The notes beneath the pieces were generated by a model. The model saw only the letters and a list, made by a program, of their open reading frames with translations. It made no database searches and was not told where the DNA came from. Below, one piece after another: positions 5,676 through 13,032 of a stretch of 15,216 bases of DNA. The DNA is from an uncultured Chlamydiae bacterium (GTDB lineage Bacteria; Chlamydiota; Chlamydiia; Chlamydiales; Rhabdochlamydiaceae), in assembly GCA_903867585.1 (NCBI GenBank), contig CAIPRZ010000071.1, forward strand, positions 1 through 15,216, read 5' to 3'. The position numbers and the translations under genes are program-made. Each line of letters begins with the position of its first letter. Positions within the stretch are counted from its first letter, which is position 1.

Positions 5676-8561
5676 ATGTTTGGTCTATTAAAAAAAATCT
5701 TTGGAACAGCTCAATCTCGCGCCATTAAACGGTTTCAAAAAATGGTTAAAGAAGTAAATCGCCAAGATCTTTTTTTGATGAATCTCACCGATGAGTCATT
5801 AAGAGCTAAAACCGATGAATTCAAAAATAGACTAAAGCAAGGACAAACCCTAGAGCAGATTTTGCCAGAAGCCTATGCTGTTGTTAAAAATGTCTGTCGC
5901 CGATTAACTGGACAGCAAACGCACGTTTCTGGATATGACCAAAAATGGGATATGGTTCCTTATGACACCCAAGTTTTAGCAGGGATTGCTATGCATTATG
6001 GTAATATTGCTGAAATGCAAACAGGGGAAGGAAAAACACTAACCGCTTCCATGCCGCTTTATCTTAATGCCCTTACTGAAAAGCCAGTTCATATTGTGAC
6101 TGTAAACGATTATTTAGCTAAACGCGATAGTGAATGGATTGGAGAGATATTTCGCTGGCTTGGTCTAAGTGTAGGAGCTCTTACCTCTGAAGTTTCTCCA
6201 ACAAGACGTAAAGCGTTATATAAATCAGACATTTTGTATGGAACTGCCTCAGAATTTGGATTTGATTATCTAAGAGATAATTCAATGGCTCAATCAGCCC
6301 ACGAGCAGGTACAGCGTGGACAGTATTTTGCTCTTATTGACGAAGTGGACTCTATCCTTATCGATGAGGCAAGAACGCCACTGATTATTTCAGGGCCAGC
6401 TCCACAAACTGATAGTTTTTTTGCCGAGATTAATTCCGATATTCACCATCTTGTCCGTTTGCAAAAAGACACCTGCCACGATAGAGCCTCCCTTGCTCGA
6501 AAGAAATTAGAGGAGCTTGGACTTCTAGAAGAGAGTGCTGATTTTGCAAAAAAACTTAAAGAGCATCAAAAAGAGACGACAGAAATTTTAAAGTCGCTAT
6601 GGCTTGTCACTAAAGGGATGCCCCACAATAAGATTTTACGCCGCCTCAAGGAAAATCCTGATCTTCGCGTTGAGCTAGATAAAATCGACACCTATTTTTA
6701 CGCAGAGCCTAATAAAGAAGAAAAAATAAAAGCCCTTTCTGAGCTCTATATTATTGTTGATGAAAGAGCTTCTGATTTTGAACTTACCGATAAAGGGATT
6801 CAGGCTTGGACTCGAGATGATAATCACAGATCACAAGACTTTGTTATGCTTGATTTAGGTTATGAATATGGCCAGATTGATCAAGATTCCTCTCTTGATG
6901 AAGAGCAAAAATTAGAAGCTAAATTAAAAATCAGGGAAGAAGACAATAGACGTAAAGAAAGATCTCATTCTATTCGTCAATTATTTAGAGCCCATCTTCT
7001 TATGGAAAAAGATGTCGACTACATGGTGCAAGAGGGTAAAATTGTCATCATTGATGAAAATACAGGAAGAGCGCAACCAGGACGCCGTTTTTCAGATGGC
7101 CTGCATCAAGCGATTGAAGCTAAAGAGGGCGTTGAAATCCAAGGTGAAACGCAAACTTATGCCACTGTAACTTTGCAAAATTATTTTAGACGCTACCAAA
7201 AGCTTGCTGGCATGACAGGAACTGCTATGACCGAAGCTCAAGAATTTAAAGAAATTTATAAAATTGATGTGCTGGCTATTCCAACACATAGAAATTGCTC
7301 TAGAAAAGATTTTGATGATGAAATCTACATGACAGAAAGAGAAAAATATCAAGCTATCCTAAAAGATATTCAAGCCGTTCATGCTACAGGCCGTCCTATC
7401 CTTATCGGGACAGAATCAGTAGATATTTCTGAAAAAATTTCGCGCATTCTTAAGCAGATGAAGCTAGAGCACACCGTTTTAAATGCTAAGCATAATGCAA
7501 CAGAAGCGCAAGTGATAGCAGATGCTGGTAAACCTTTTGCTATTACCGTATCGACCAACATGGCAGGTAGAGGAACTGATATTAAGCTCCAAGCTGACAC
7601 GGCTGAGAAAGGGGGACTTCATGTTATTGGTACTACCCGTCACCACTCTCGCCGTATTGATAGACAGCTCCGCGGTCGTTCTGGAAGACAAGGAGATCCA
7701 GGATCTTCAAAATTTTATGTAAGTTTTGATGATTCACTGATGCGACTTTTTACCTCACCTAAAGTGAGTATGTTGCTTCAGCGCTTTAGACCACCAGAGG
7801 GTGAGCCTATATCGGCTAAGATGCTTAATCGATCTATTGAAACAGCTCAGAAAAGAATAGAGCAAAGACACTACACAGTCCGTAAGCATACTTTAGAGTA
7901 TGATGATGTGATGAATAAGCAACGGGAAGAGGTTTACCGTTTTAGAAATGATGTTCTCCATTCGGCCCATATGAGAGAGCTTGCTAGTGAACTGATTGAA
8001 CACTTAAGCCAAGACTACCTTCATATGTATTTAGAGAAAGATAGCTCTAAATCAAGACCTTCTCTTTTGTGTGATATTATTGTTAACCGCTTACCCATTA
8101 ACTTTCATCCAGAAGACTTTAGAGGATTAGCTGAGGCTGAAATCTATAAAAAAATCGTTTCAAGGATCAAAGAGGTGTTTGATTTAAAGTTAGAGCATCA
8201 ATTAGAAAAAATTCGAAAATCGACCCATTCATTTAAACTATTTCAAGTAGAACCTGAAAAGTTAATTGAAGAGGTCATGCGTAATATCTTCCTCCGCCGG
8301 ATCGATAAATTGTGGCAAAACCACCTTGGAGCTATTGATCATTTACGTACAGAGGTGAACTTGCGTACGATTGGTCAAAAAGATCCTCTTATTGAATTTA
8401 AGCAAGAAGCCTTTGATCGGTTTGGTAAATTATCATTAAATCTTAAAGAAGAGATTCTTGAAGCTTTATTCAAATTTGAAATTGCTGCGCCTGAGCCAGA
8501 GCAAGAAGTTATTGAAGAAGAGCCAACTCGCTTTCAAACTAACCTTTCTTTGCTTGATTAA
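5676..8561 (+). CDS. secA: SecA, preprotein translocase ATPase
   Basis: SecA is the motor that pushes unfolded preproteins through SecYEG. The 961 residues show NBD1 with Walker A GEGKT (117-121) and Walker B DEVD (222-225), and the DEAD-motor motif VNDYLAKRD (143-151). NBD2 carries STNMAGRGTDIKL (626-638) and RQLRGRSGRQGDPG (663-676). The scaffold/wing region follows (EYDDVMNKQRE, 741-751). An extra charged segment lies within the preprotein cross-linking domain (about 245-425), as in other chlamydial/Bacteroidetes-type SecAs as I recall them. The C-terminus ends FQTNLSLLD after an acidic run and has no cysteine-rich SEC-C zinc motif. ATG 5676 has GGA six bases upstream. A strong terminator follows. 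Confidence 0.96.
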   Translation: MFGLLKKIFGTAQSRAIKRFQKMVKEVNRQDLFLMNLTDESLRAKTDEFKNRLKQGQTLEQILPEAYAVVKNVCRRLTGQQTHVSGYDQKWDMVPYDTQVLAGIAMHYGNIAEMQTGEGKTLTASMPLYLNALTEKPVHIVTVNDYLAKRDSEWIGEIFRWLGLSVGALTSEVSPTRRKALYKSDILYGTASEFGFDYLRDNSMAQSAHEQVQRGQYFALIDEVDSILIDEARTPLIISGPAPQTDSFFAEINSDIHHLVRLQKDTCHDRASLARKKLEELGLLEESADFAKKLKEHQKETTEILKSLWLVTKGMPHNKILRRLKENPDLRVELDKIDTYFYAEPNKEEKIKALSELYIIVDERASDFELTDKGIQAWTRDDNHRSQDFVMLDLGYEYGQIDQDSSLDEEQKLEAKLKIREEDNRRKERSHSIRQLFRAHLLMEKDVDYMVQEGKIVIIDENTGRAQPGRRFSDGLHQAIEAKEGVEIQGETQTYATVTLQNYFRRYQKLAGMTGTAMTEAQEFKEIYKIDVLAIPTHRNCSRKDFDDEIYMTEREKYQAILKDIQAVHATGRPILIGTESVDISEKISRILKQMKLEHTVLNAKHNATEAQVIADAGKPFAITVSTNMAGRGTDIKLQADTAEKGGLHVIGTTRHHSRRIDRQLRGRSGRQGDPGSSKFYVSFDDSLMRLFTSPKVSMLLQRFRPPEGEPISAKMLNRSIETAQKRIEQRHYTVRKHTLEYDDVMNKQREEVYRFRNDVLHSAHMRELASELIEHLSQDYLHMYLEKDSSKSRPSLLCDIIVNRLPINFHPEDFRGLAEAEIYKKIVSRIKEVFDLKLEHQLEKIRKSTHSFKLFQVEPEKLIEEVMRNIFLRRIDKLWQNHLGAIDHLRTEVNLRTIGQKDPLIEFKQEAFDRFGKLSLNLKEEILEALFKFEIAAPEPEQEVIEEEPTRFQTNLSLLD

Positions 8562-8569
8562 TTTTATTA

Positions 8570-8604
8570 AAGGGGATTTGTCTTTACCAAAGACAAATCC
8601 CCTT
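8570..8604 (+). terminator. Strong intrinsic terminator of secA
   Basis: A perfect 16-bp stem (left arm 8570-8585, right arm 8589-8604) encloses the 3-base loop ACC; the arms begin AAGGGGATTTG and end CAAATCCCCTT. It starts eight bases after the secA stop and is followed by a pyrimidine-rich TTCTTCTC-type tail rather than a pure T-run. It is the most stable hairpin in the window. Confidence 0.85.
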
Positions 8605-8605
8605 C

Positions 8606-8725
8606 TTCTCTATTAAGTCCCTGATCCTCAATTTTATTTTCTTAAAAAAGCAAAAAATTTTCTTTCTTTTTTCCTAAATTTCTTAATACTCTTTTTAATC
8701 AATTTGATAAGACGCGAGATTTTTT
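8606..8725. promoter_or_regulatory. AT-rich spacer between secA terminator and the ATP-grasp-like gene
   Basis: About 120 bp with long A and T runs. It must contain the promoter for the downstream gene, because the secA terminator lies upstream, but I cannot assign a clear -35/-10 pair. Only a weak GAG (8716-8718) precedes the start codon. Confidence 0.3.
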
Positions 8726-9865
8726 ATGAACCATTTTTGCTTTTTAATTGGACTAAGCTTTTTATCGCTGCACGCGGCATTAGTTGATAAATTCCCAGCA
8801 GATATTGAATTTCTTGTGACTGATCTTAAATATAGCGCTGAAAAAGGGGTTAAAATTTGTGAGATACAGCAAGGGACGTTGTCGATGTTTAACGGAACTA
8901 AATTTTTTGATCCCGATGACACCTCAATACAAAGTGGATTTTTAAACCTACTTGAAAAATATAGACTTAAAGGTTGGACGGTCCTTGGTTTCATCAATGA
9001 TATGATGCTTCGTACTCTAATGACAAAATCGCCATTTTGGTCTACGCAATACTCTAATGGCTCGCTTTTTAACGATCCAGAGCTTCTATATTTAGGAAGA
9101 AAGCCTGTATTTGATCCAAGCGATATTTCTAATTACCACGGTTTATTATACATCAGCCCTCAACTTGTACATTCCTATAAAGCCTTAGATCAAGCACTAC
9201 CGGGTTTACTTGTGATCGATAGAGCAAGCTTTCCTTGTTGGGTTGATAAATATAAAATGACAAGGCTTTTTTCTCTTGATCCTGTTTTAGCTAATTTTAA
9301 ACCTAAATGGGGCCTTTATGGGAAAAAGTACACACCACAGCTTGCTTCAACGATTATAAAAGATTTAGGCGGGGAGATGTTTGTCATTAAACCTCGTGGC
9401 GCTTTTTTAGGATACGGGGTGATTGTGGTGGCAAAAAGCGAGTTAGATAGTACATTAAAATATATCCTATCTAATTCCAATGAGCTCAAAAAAAATCCCG
9501 ATCTATCTTATAGCTATTGGACAAAAGATAGTTTTGATTCGTTTATAGTTGAAGAATTTGTAAATTCTGACATTCTGAATGTGCCTCATTTGGAAAATAA
9601 ACCCTACCAACCTACGATGAGGATCGCTTGTGTTTGTGTTCATGATAAAGGGGAGTTTAATGTCCATTTTCTGGGTGCTTACTGGAAAATGCCAGAATTT
9701 GCGCTCAATGAACCAGGAAGCTTAACGCAAAAACACAAAGATCTTTGTGAGCCCCCATTTTATCTTCAAGTAGACCCCATCACCTTAGATAAAGTTTATT
9801 CAGAATTAAAAATAGCGCTGCCGATTCTGCATAAAAACATGCTTATTACAAGAAATGATGATTAA
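8726..9865 (+). CDS. ATP-grasp-like protein with a putative signal peptide, function unknown
   Basis: A 379-residue protein. The C-terminal half has an ATP-grasp-like signature: MFVIKPRGAFLGYGVIVV (218-235, lysine K222 and a glycine-rich loop), the hinge-like FIVEEFV (273-279) and MRIACVCVHDKGEFNVHFLG (298-317, with R299). These fit the lysine, glycine loop, adenine-hinge and arginine positions of that fold. ATP-grasp enzymes ligate a carboxylate to an amine or thiol through an acyl-phosphate. The N-terminus (FCFLIGLSFLSLHA) resembles a signal peptide but lacks the usual lysine or arginine in its first residues. An in-frame stop at 8708-8710 rules out a longer N-terminus, so the hydrophobic start is genuine. 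The substrate is unknown. It stands alone between two hairpin terminators, so it is probably monocistronic. Confidence 0.75.
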   Translation: MNHFCFLIGLSFLSLHAALVDKFPADIEFLVTDLKYSAEKGVKICEIQQGTLSMFNGTKFFDPDDTSIQSGFLNLLEKYRLKGWTVLGFINDMMLRTLMTKSPFWSTQYSNGSLFNDPELLYLGRKPVFDPSDISNYHGLLYISPQLVHSYKALDQALPGLLVIDRASFPCWVDKYKMTRLFSLDPVLANFKPKWGLYGKKYTPQLASTIIKDLGGEMFVIKPRGAFLGYGVIVVAKSELDSTLKYILSNSNELKKNPDLSYSYWTKDSFDSFIVEEFVNSDILNVPHLENKPYQPTMRIACVCVHDKGEFNVHFLGAYWKMPEFALNEPGSLTQKHKDLCEPPFYLQVDPITLDKVYSELKIALPILHKNMLITRNDD

Positions 9866-9870
9866 TAAAA

Positions 9871-9902
9871 TAAATTTAGGCCTCAGTCGGGGCCTAAATT
9901 TA
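9871..9902. terminator. Bidirectional terminator between convergent genes
   Basis: A perfect 12-bp stem (TAAATTTAGGCC / GGCCTAAATTTA) encloses an 8-base loop (9883-9890). On the plus strand it is followed by ATTTTCTTTTTT. On the minus strand it is followed by TTTATTTTATT. It therefore serves both the ATP-grasp-like gene and the zinc-ribbon gene, whose stop codon (9902-9900) lies inside the right arm. Confidence 0.85.
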
Positions 9903-10319
9903 ATTTTCTTTTTTAATCAACTTATAGCCCACAAAGACAAGTGGTAATCCTAAAAGGGCATAAAGCATCCAATAGCTGGAATTCCAAGACAGTTCTACTT
10001 TTCCTTCGTGGCTTAAAATAAGCAAAAGGGCGCTTAAAATCACCAAATTAGAACCGATAGTTGTAAGAGCTATGGGTAGGAAAAGACTTTTTTCTGTTGT
10101 TACAGCTTCTTTGGCAGCTTCGGTTTTAACCGAGGGTTCAGAAGGGGCATTATGGGTTCTTTCTGCAGAATAGGGGGGATTATAACTTTGTGAAAGAGAA
10201 TTTTTAAATTTAATTGTGGGGTCATTAAAGCTTTGAGCACAATAGGGGCAGATAACAACTTCTAAAGGGGCTTTACCGTCACAGCTGGGGCATAATTTAA
10301 ATTTTTCTGAGCTCTTCAT
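9900..10319 (-). CDS. Zinc-ribbon membrane protein of unknown function
   Basis: A 139-residue protein counted from ATG 10319-10317; a TTG two codons earlier is possible but less likely. The N-terminus is a zinc ribbon with two CxxC knuckles (C10-P-S-C13 and C24-P-Y-C27). A polar, proline/serine-rich linker follows (about 35-78), then two hydrophobic segments (about 80-103 and 116-134) likely to span the inner membrane. The C-terminus is basic (YKLIKKEN). The architecture suggests a small membrane-anchored protein with a cytoplasmic zinc-binding head. I do not recognise the family and assign no function. It diverges from lpdA and converges on the ATP-grasp-like gene. No clear ribosome binding site precedes the ATG. 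Confidence 0.75.
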   Translation of the reverse strand: MKSSEKFKLCPSCDGKAPLEVVICPYCAQSFNDPTIKFKNSLSQSYNPPYSAERTHNAPSEPSVKTEAAKEAVTTEKSLFLPIALTTIGSNLVILSALLLILSHEGKVELSWNSSYWMLYALLGLPLVFVGYKLIKKEN

Positions 10320-10420
10320 AGTCAAACTTTTTGCTTTTGTTGCTTTAATCTTATCGTGGCATATTAGCTAAATCTTTTAAAGATGACATGACGTTTCTTT
10401 CCTATTTAAATGAGTTAAAT

Positions 10421-10449
10421 TTCACAAAAGAATGGGGATTTGGTATAAT
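10421..10449 (+). promoter_or_regulatory. Sigma-70-type extended -10 promoter of lpdA-lipA
   Basis: TTCACA (10421-10426) and a perfect TATAAT (10444-10449) are separated by 17 bp. TG precedes the -10 at the extended position (TGGTATAAT). Transcription should begin near 10456, giving a leader of about 32 nt; AGGAA at 10478-10482 is the ribosome binding site. This is the clearest promoter in the window. Confidence 0.75.
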
Positions 10450-10487
10450 TTAGGAATAATTGATTAAAATAAAAATTAGGAACAATT

Positions 10488-11888
10488 ATGGACACTCTTC
10501 ATTTTGATGTGGCAGTAATCGGCGCAGGGCCAGGTGGGTACGTAGCGGCTATCAAGGCATCACAGATGGGTAAAAAAGTTTGTTTAATTGAAAAAGGGCT
10601 TTTAGGTGGAACCTGTCTTAATGTCGGTTGTATTCCGACTAAAACTCTTATTTCTAATGCTCATGTTTTACATATTGTTAAAAACGCCGCTGTTTTTGGA
10701 ATCGATATAAAAGGGTTTGATGTCGATTATTCTAAAAGTGTGAAGCGTAAAGATGAAGTGATCGATAAAATCCGCAAAGGGCTTGAAGGGTTAATTAAGG
10801 CCAATCAAATCGAAATTATTAGAGGCAACGCTGAATTTATTTCTAACTTTGAAATCAAAGTTAAAGGGGAACACCCTAAAATGATTAAAGCCGATAAAGT
10901 AATCATCGCCTCAGGATCTGAGCCAATGAAACTTTCATCGATTGAGCCTGATCATAAAATGATCTTCAATTCGACCTCTGTTTTAAGTATGACAGAACTA
11001 CCAAAATCAATGGCTATTATTGGTGGTGGTTATATTGGATGTGAGTTTGCGGCTTTATTTAAAGAGTATGGTGTCGATGTCACTATCATTGAAGCGCTCG
11101 ATTCGATTGTTCAAGCACAAGGTAAAAGTGTTTCTGAAGCGCTAACTACTGCCATGAATAAAAGGGGCGTTCATATTAAGTTAAAGCAACCTTTAGAAAG
11201 TTATCAAAAATTTGATGACCATGTGGTGCTTAAGCTTGCTGATGGAACTGAAATTAAAGCAGAAAATGTACTAGTTTCTGTTGGAAGATCGGTTTACACG
11301 CAAGGCTTAGGTCTTGAAAAAACAGGTATTGCCTGTGGCCCGAGAGGTGAAATCATGGTCAATGATCATATGGAGACCTCTGTTAAAGGGATCTATGCTA
11401 TTGGCGATGTAACAGGTAAATATATGCTAGCTCACGTTGGTTCCCATCAGGGTGTAGTAGCTGCATCCTGTGCTGCTGGTAAACCTACAAAAATGCATTA
11501 TAATGCTGTCCCTGCTGTCATTTTTACCGATCCGGAAATTGGAACCATTGGTATGACTTTAGAAGCGGCCCAAGCGGAAGGTTATGAGGCTAAAGTGGGT
11601 AAATTCCCATTCCAAGCTCTTGGTAAATCACAAGCTGCTATGCAAACAGAAGGGTTTGCTCAAATTGTGGTGGATGCTAAAACAGGAAAAATTCTTGGAG
11701 CTCAAGTTGTTGGACATGAGGCTTCTAATCTGATTGCTGAAATCGCAATCGCTATTCAAAACGAGCTGACTATTGAGTGTATTAGTGAGACTATCCACGC
11801 GCACCCAACAGTGGCTGAAGCCTGGCATGAAGCAGCTTTAATGGCTCAAGATATGCCTATTCATATGCCTCCAAAAAATAAAAAATAA
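10488..11888 (+). CDS. lpdA: LpdA, dihydrolipoamide dehydrogenase (E3)
   Basis: The E3 flavoprotein of the pyruvate and 2-oxoglutarate dehydrogenase (and possibly glycine cleavage) complexes. It reoxidises dihydrolipoyl groups and passes electrons through FAD to NAD+. The 466 residues are complete: FAD-binding GAGPGG (12-17); redox-active disulfide C43/C48 in GGTCLNVGCIPTKTL; NAD-binding GGGYIG (179-184); second FAD motif AIGDVTG (304-310); and the catalytic H439/E444 pair in HAHPTVAE. A strong promoter and a well-placed AGGAA ribosome binding site precede it. lipA follows after 11 bp, so the pair probably forms an operon making lipoyl cofactor and the enzyme that recycles it. The length and motifs are ordinary. 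Confidence 0.96.
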   Translation: MDTLHFDVAVIGAGPGGYVAAIKASQMGKKVCLIEKGLLGGTCLNVGCIPTKTLISNAHVLHIVKNAAVFGIDIKGFDVDYSKSVKRKDEVIDKIRKGLEGLIKANQIEIIRGNAEFISNFEIKVKGEHPKMIKADKVIIASGSEPMKLSSIEPDHKMIFNSTSVLSMTELPKSMAIIGGGYIGCEFAALFKEYGVDVTIIEALDSIVQAQGKSVSEALTTAMNKRGVHIKLKQPLESYQKFDDHVVLKLADGTEIKAENVLVSVGRSVYTQGLGLEKTGIACGPRGEIMVNDHMETSVKGIYAIGDVTGKYMLAHVGSHQGVVAASCAAGKPTKMHYNAVPAVIFTDPEIGTIGMTLEAAQAEGYEAKVGKFPFQALGKSQAAMQTEGFAQIVVDAKTGKILGAQVVGHEASNLIAEIAIAIQNELTIECISETIHAHPTVAEAWHEAALMAQDMPIHMPPKNKK

Positions 11889-11899
11889 GCAGCACTACT

Positions 11900-12835
11900 A
11901 TGTCATTAAAATCTAAGCTGAATGTTTTACCAGAAAATACCGAAGAATCTATCGGTCGTTTTCCGTCTTGGCTCCATCGCAGTATTCCAAGTGGAGGTAA
12001 AATTGCTGAGACTAACCGGATTCTTTCAGAACTTGGATTAAATACAGTTTGTGAAGAAGCAAAATGTCCAAACCGGATGGAATGTTATAGTCATAATACA
12101 GCAACTTTTTTAGCTCTAGGGAAAAGTTGCACTAGAGCTTGTGGATTTTGTGACATCGATTTTACAAAATCCCCAAAAGCTCCAGATGTGAACGAGCCGC
12201 AAAAAATCGCAGACGCTGTTAAGGCTTTAAAGCTAAAGCATGTAGTTATCACCATGGTAGCAAGAGATGATCTTGAGGATAAGGGGAGCTTTGCGATGGC
12301 AGCGATTATAAAGAGGGTGAAACTTTGTAATCCTCTGGTTACACTAGAAGTTCTTGTTTCTGATTTTTCTTTCCAAAAAGAATCTATTGAAGAAATTGTC
12401 AACGCAGCCCCTGATATTTTTAATCATAATCTTGAAACCGTTGAAAGACTAACCCCAAGAATCAGGCATGTGGCTACCTATAGACGATCACTTGAAGTCT
12501 TAAAGTATGTAAAAACCCTAAATCCTTCTATGGTCACAAAATCGGGAATGATGCTTGGCCTTGGTGAAACTTCAGAAGAAGTTTTGCAGTCTATTGAGGA
12601 CTGTAAAGCTATTGGGTTAGATATTTTAACCCTTGGTCAATATCTGCAAGCTAGCCGTTTAAAAATCCCAGTTAAAGAGTTTGTAACCCCTGAAAAATTT
12701 AAGATGTACGAAGAATACGCTCTATCTATTGGAATTAAAGAGGTTTTTTCTGGACCTTTTGTAAGATCGAGTTATCACGCCTTTGACGTTAAAAAGAATT
12801 TGGATGAGAAGTTGCTAAAAGAAAGTCTTATTTAA
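11900..12835 (+). CDS. lipA: LipA, lipoyl synthase
   Basis: A radical-SAM enzyme that inserts two sulfurs into octanoyl groups on E2 and GcvH domains to make lipoyl groups. The 311 residues have the auxiliary [4Fe-4S] cysteines C51, C56 and C62 (CEEAKCPNRMEC), which act as the sulfur source. The radical-SAM triad C77, C81 and C84 (CTRACGFC) follows. The C-terminal RSSYHA (289-294) is a family signature and its serine is the last auxiliary-cluster ligand. The gene lies 11 bp after lpdA on the same strand, with only a weak ribosome binding site, so co-transcription and some coupling are likely. Nothing is missing. Confidence 0.96.
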   Translation: MSLKSKLNVLPENTEESIGRFPSWLHRSIPSGGKIAETNRILSELGLNTVCEEAKCPNRMECYSHNTATFLALGKSCTRACGFCDIDFTKSPKAPDVNEPQKIADAVKALKLKHVVITMVARDDLEDKGSFAMAAIIKRVKLCNPLVTLEVLVSDFSFQKESIEEIVNAAPDIFNHNLETVERLTPRIRHVATYRRSLEVLKYVKTLNPSMVTKSGMMLGLGETSEEVLQSIEDCKAIGLDILTLGQYLQASRLKIPVKEFVTPEKFKMYEEYALSIGIKEVFSGPFVRSSYHAFDVKKNLDEKLLKESLI

Positions 12836-13032
12836 AATTTTGGGATTAAAAATAGCAGAAGTATCGATTCTATTAGTATTCCTAAAAAGAAAAAGTATTT
12901 TGTAGAAGAGTTTAAATCTTTATTTTTAAGCGCTTCCAATTAATTAAGTCCGGCTTTGTTTGATTATAATTAAATTAATACATTTATAATAATTAATATG
13001 GTAATAGTAAGTTAATAAACTATTACTAATTA
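12836..13032. promoter_or_regulatory. Spacer between lipA and glgC with candidate glgC promoter
   Basis: A 197-bp AT-rich spacer. I see no good terminator hairpin after lipA. A perfect TATAAT (12985-12990) with TTGATT (12960-12965) upstream at a long 19-bp spacing is the best candidate promoter for glgC, giving a transcription start near 12997. A palindrome follows at once (13001-13026). No Shine-Dalgarno sequence is visible before the glgC ATG. Confidence 0.45.
13001..13026. repeat. Palindrome in the glgC leader, near the predicted transcription start
   Basis: Perfect 8-bp arms GTAATAGT (13001-13008) and ACTATTAC (13019-13026) flank a 10-base centre, ending six bases before the glgC start codon. 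It may be a +1 operator or a 5' stem-loop in the mRNA that hides the start region. Confidence 0.5.

Noticed and set aside
7092..7722. Several 66-86 codon ORFs within secA on both strands
   Set aside because: All lie inside the highly conserved SecA motor domain and are shadow frames.
8695..8997. Minus-strand ORF of 100 codons overlapping the start of the ATP-grasp-like gene
   Set aside because: It overlaps the coding frame with the better product and has no supporting start signal or motif.
12836..13032. Possible tRNA, small RNA or remnant gene in the lipA-glgC spacer
   Set aside because: No cloverleaf, GC-rich stem or open frame of useful length was seen; the stretch is simply AT-rich promoter sequence.
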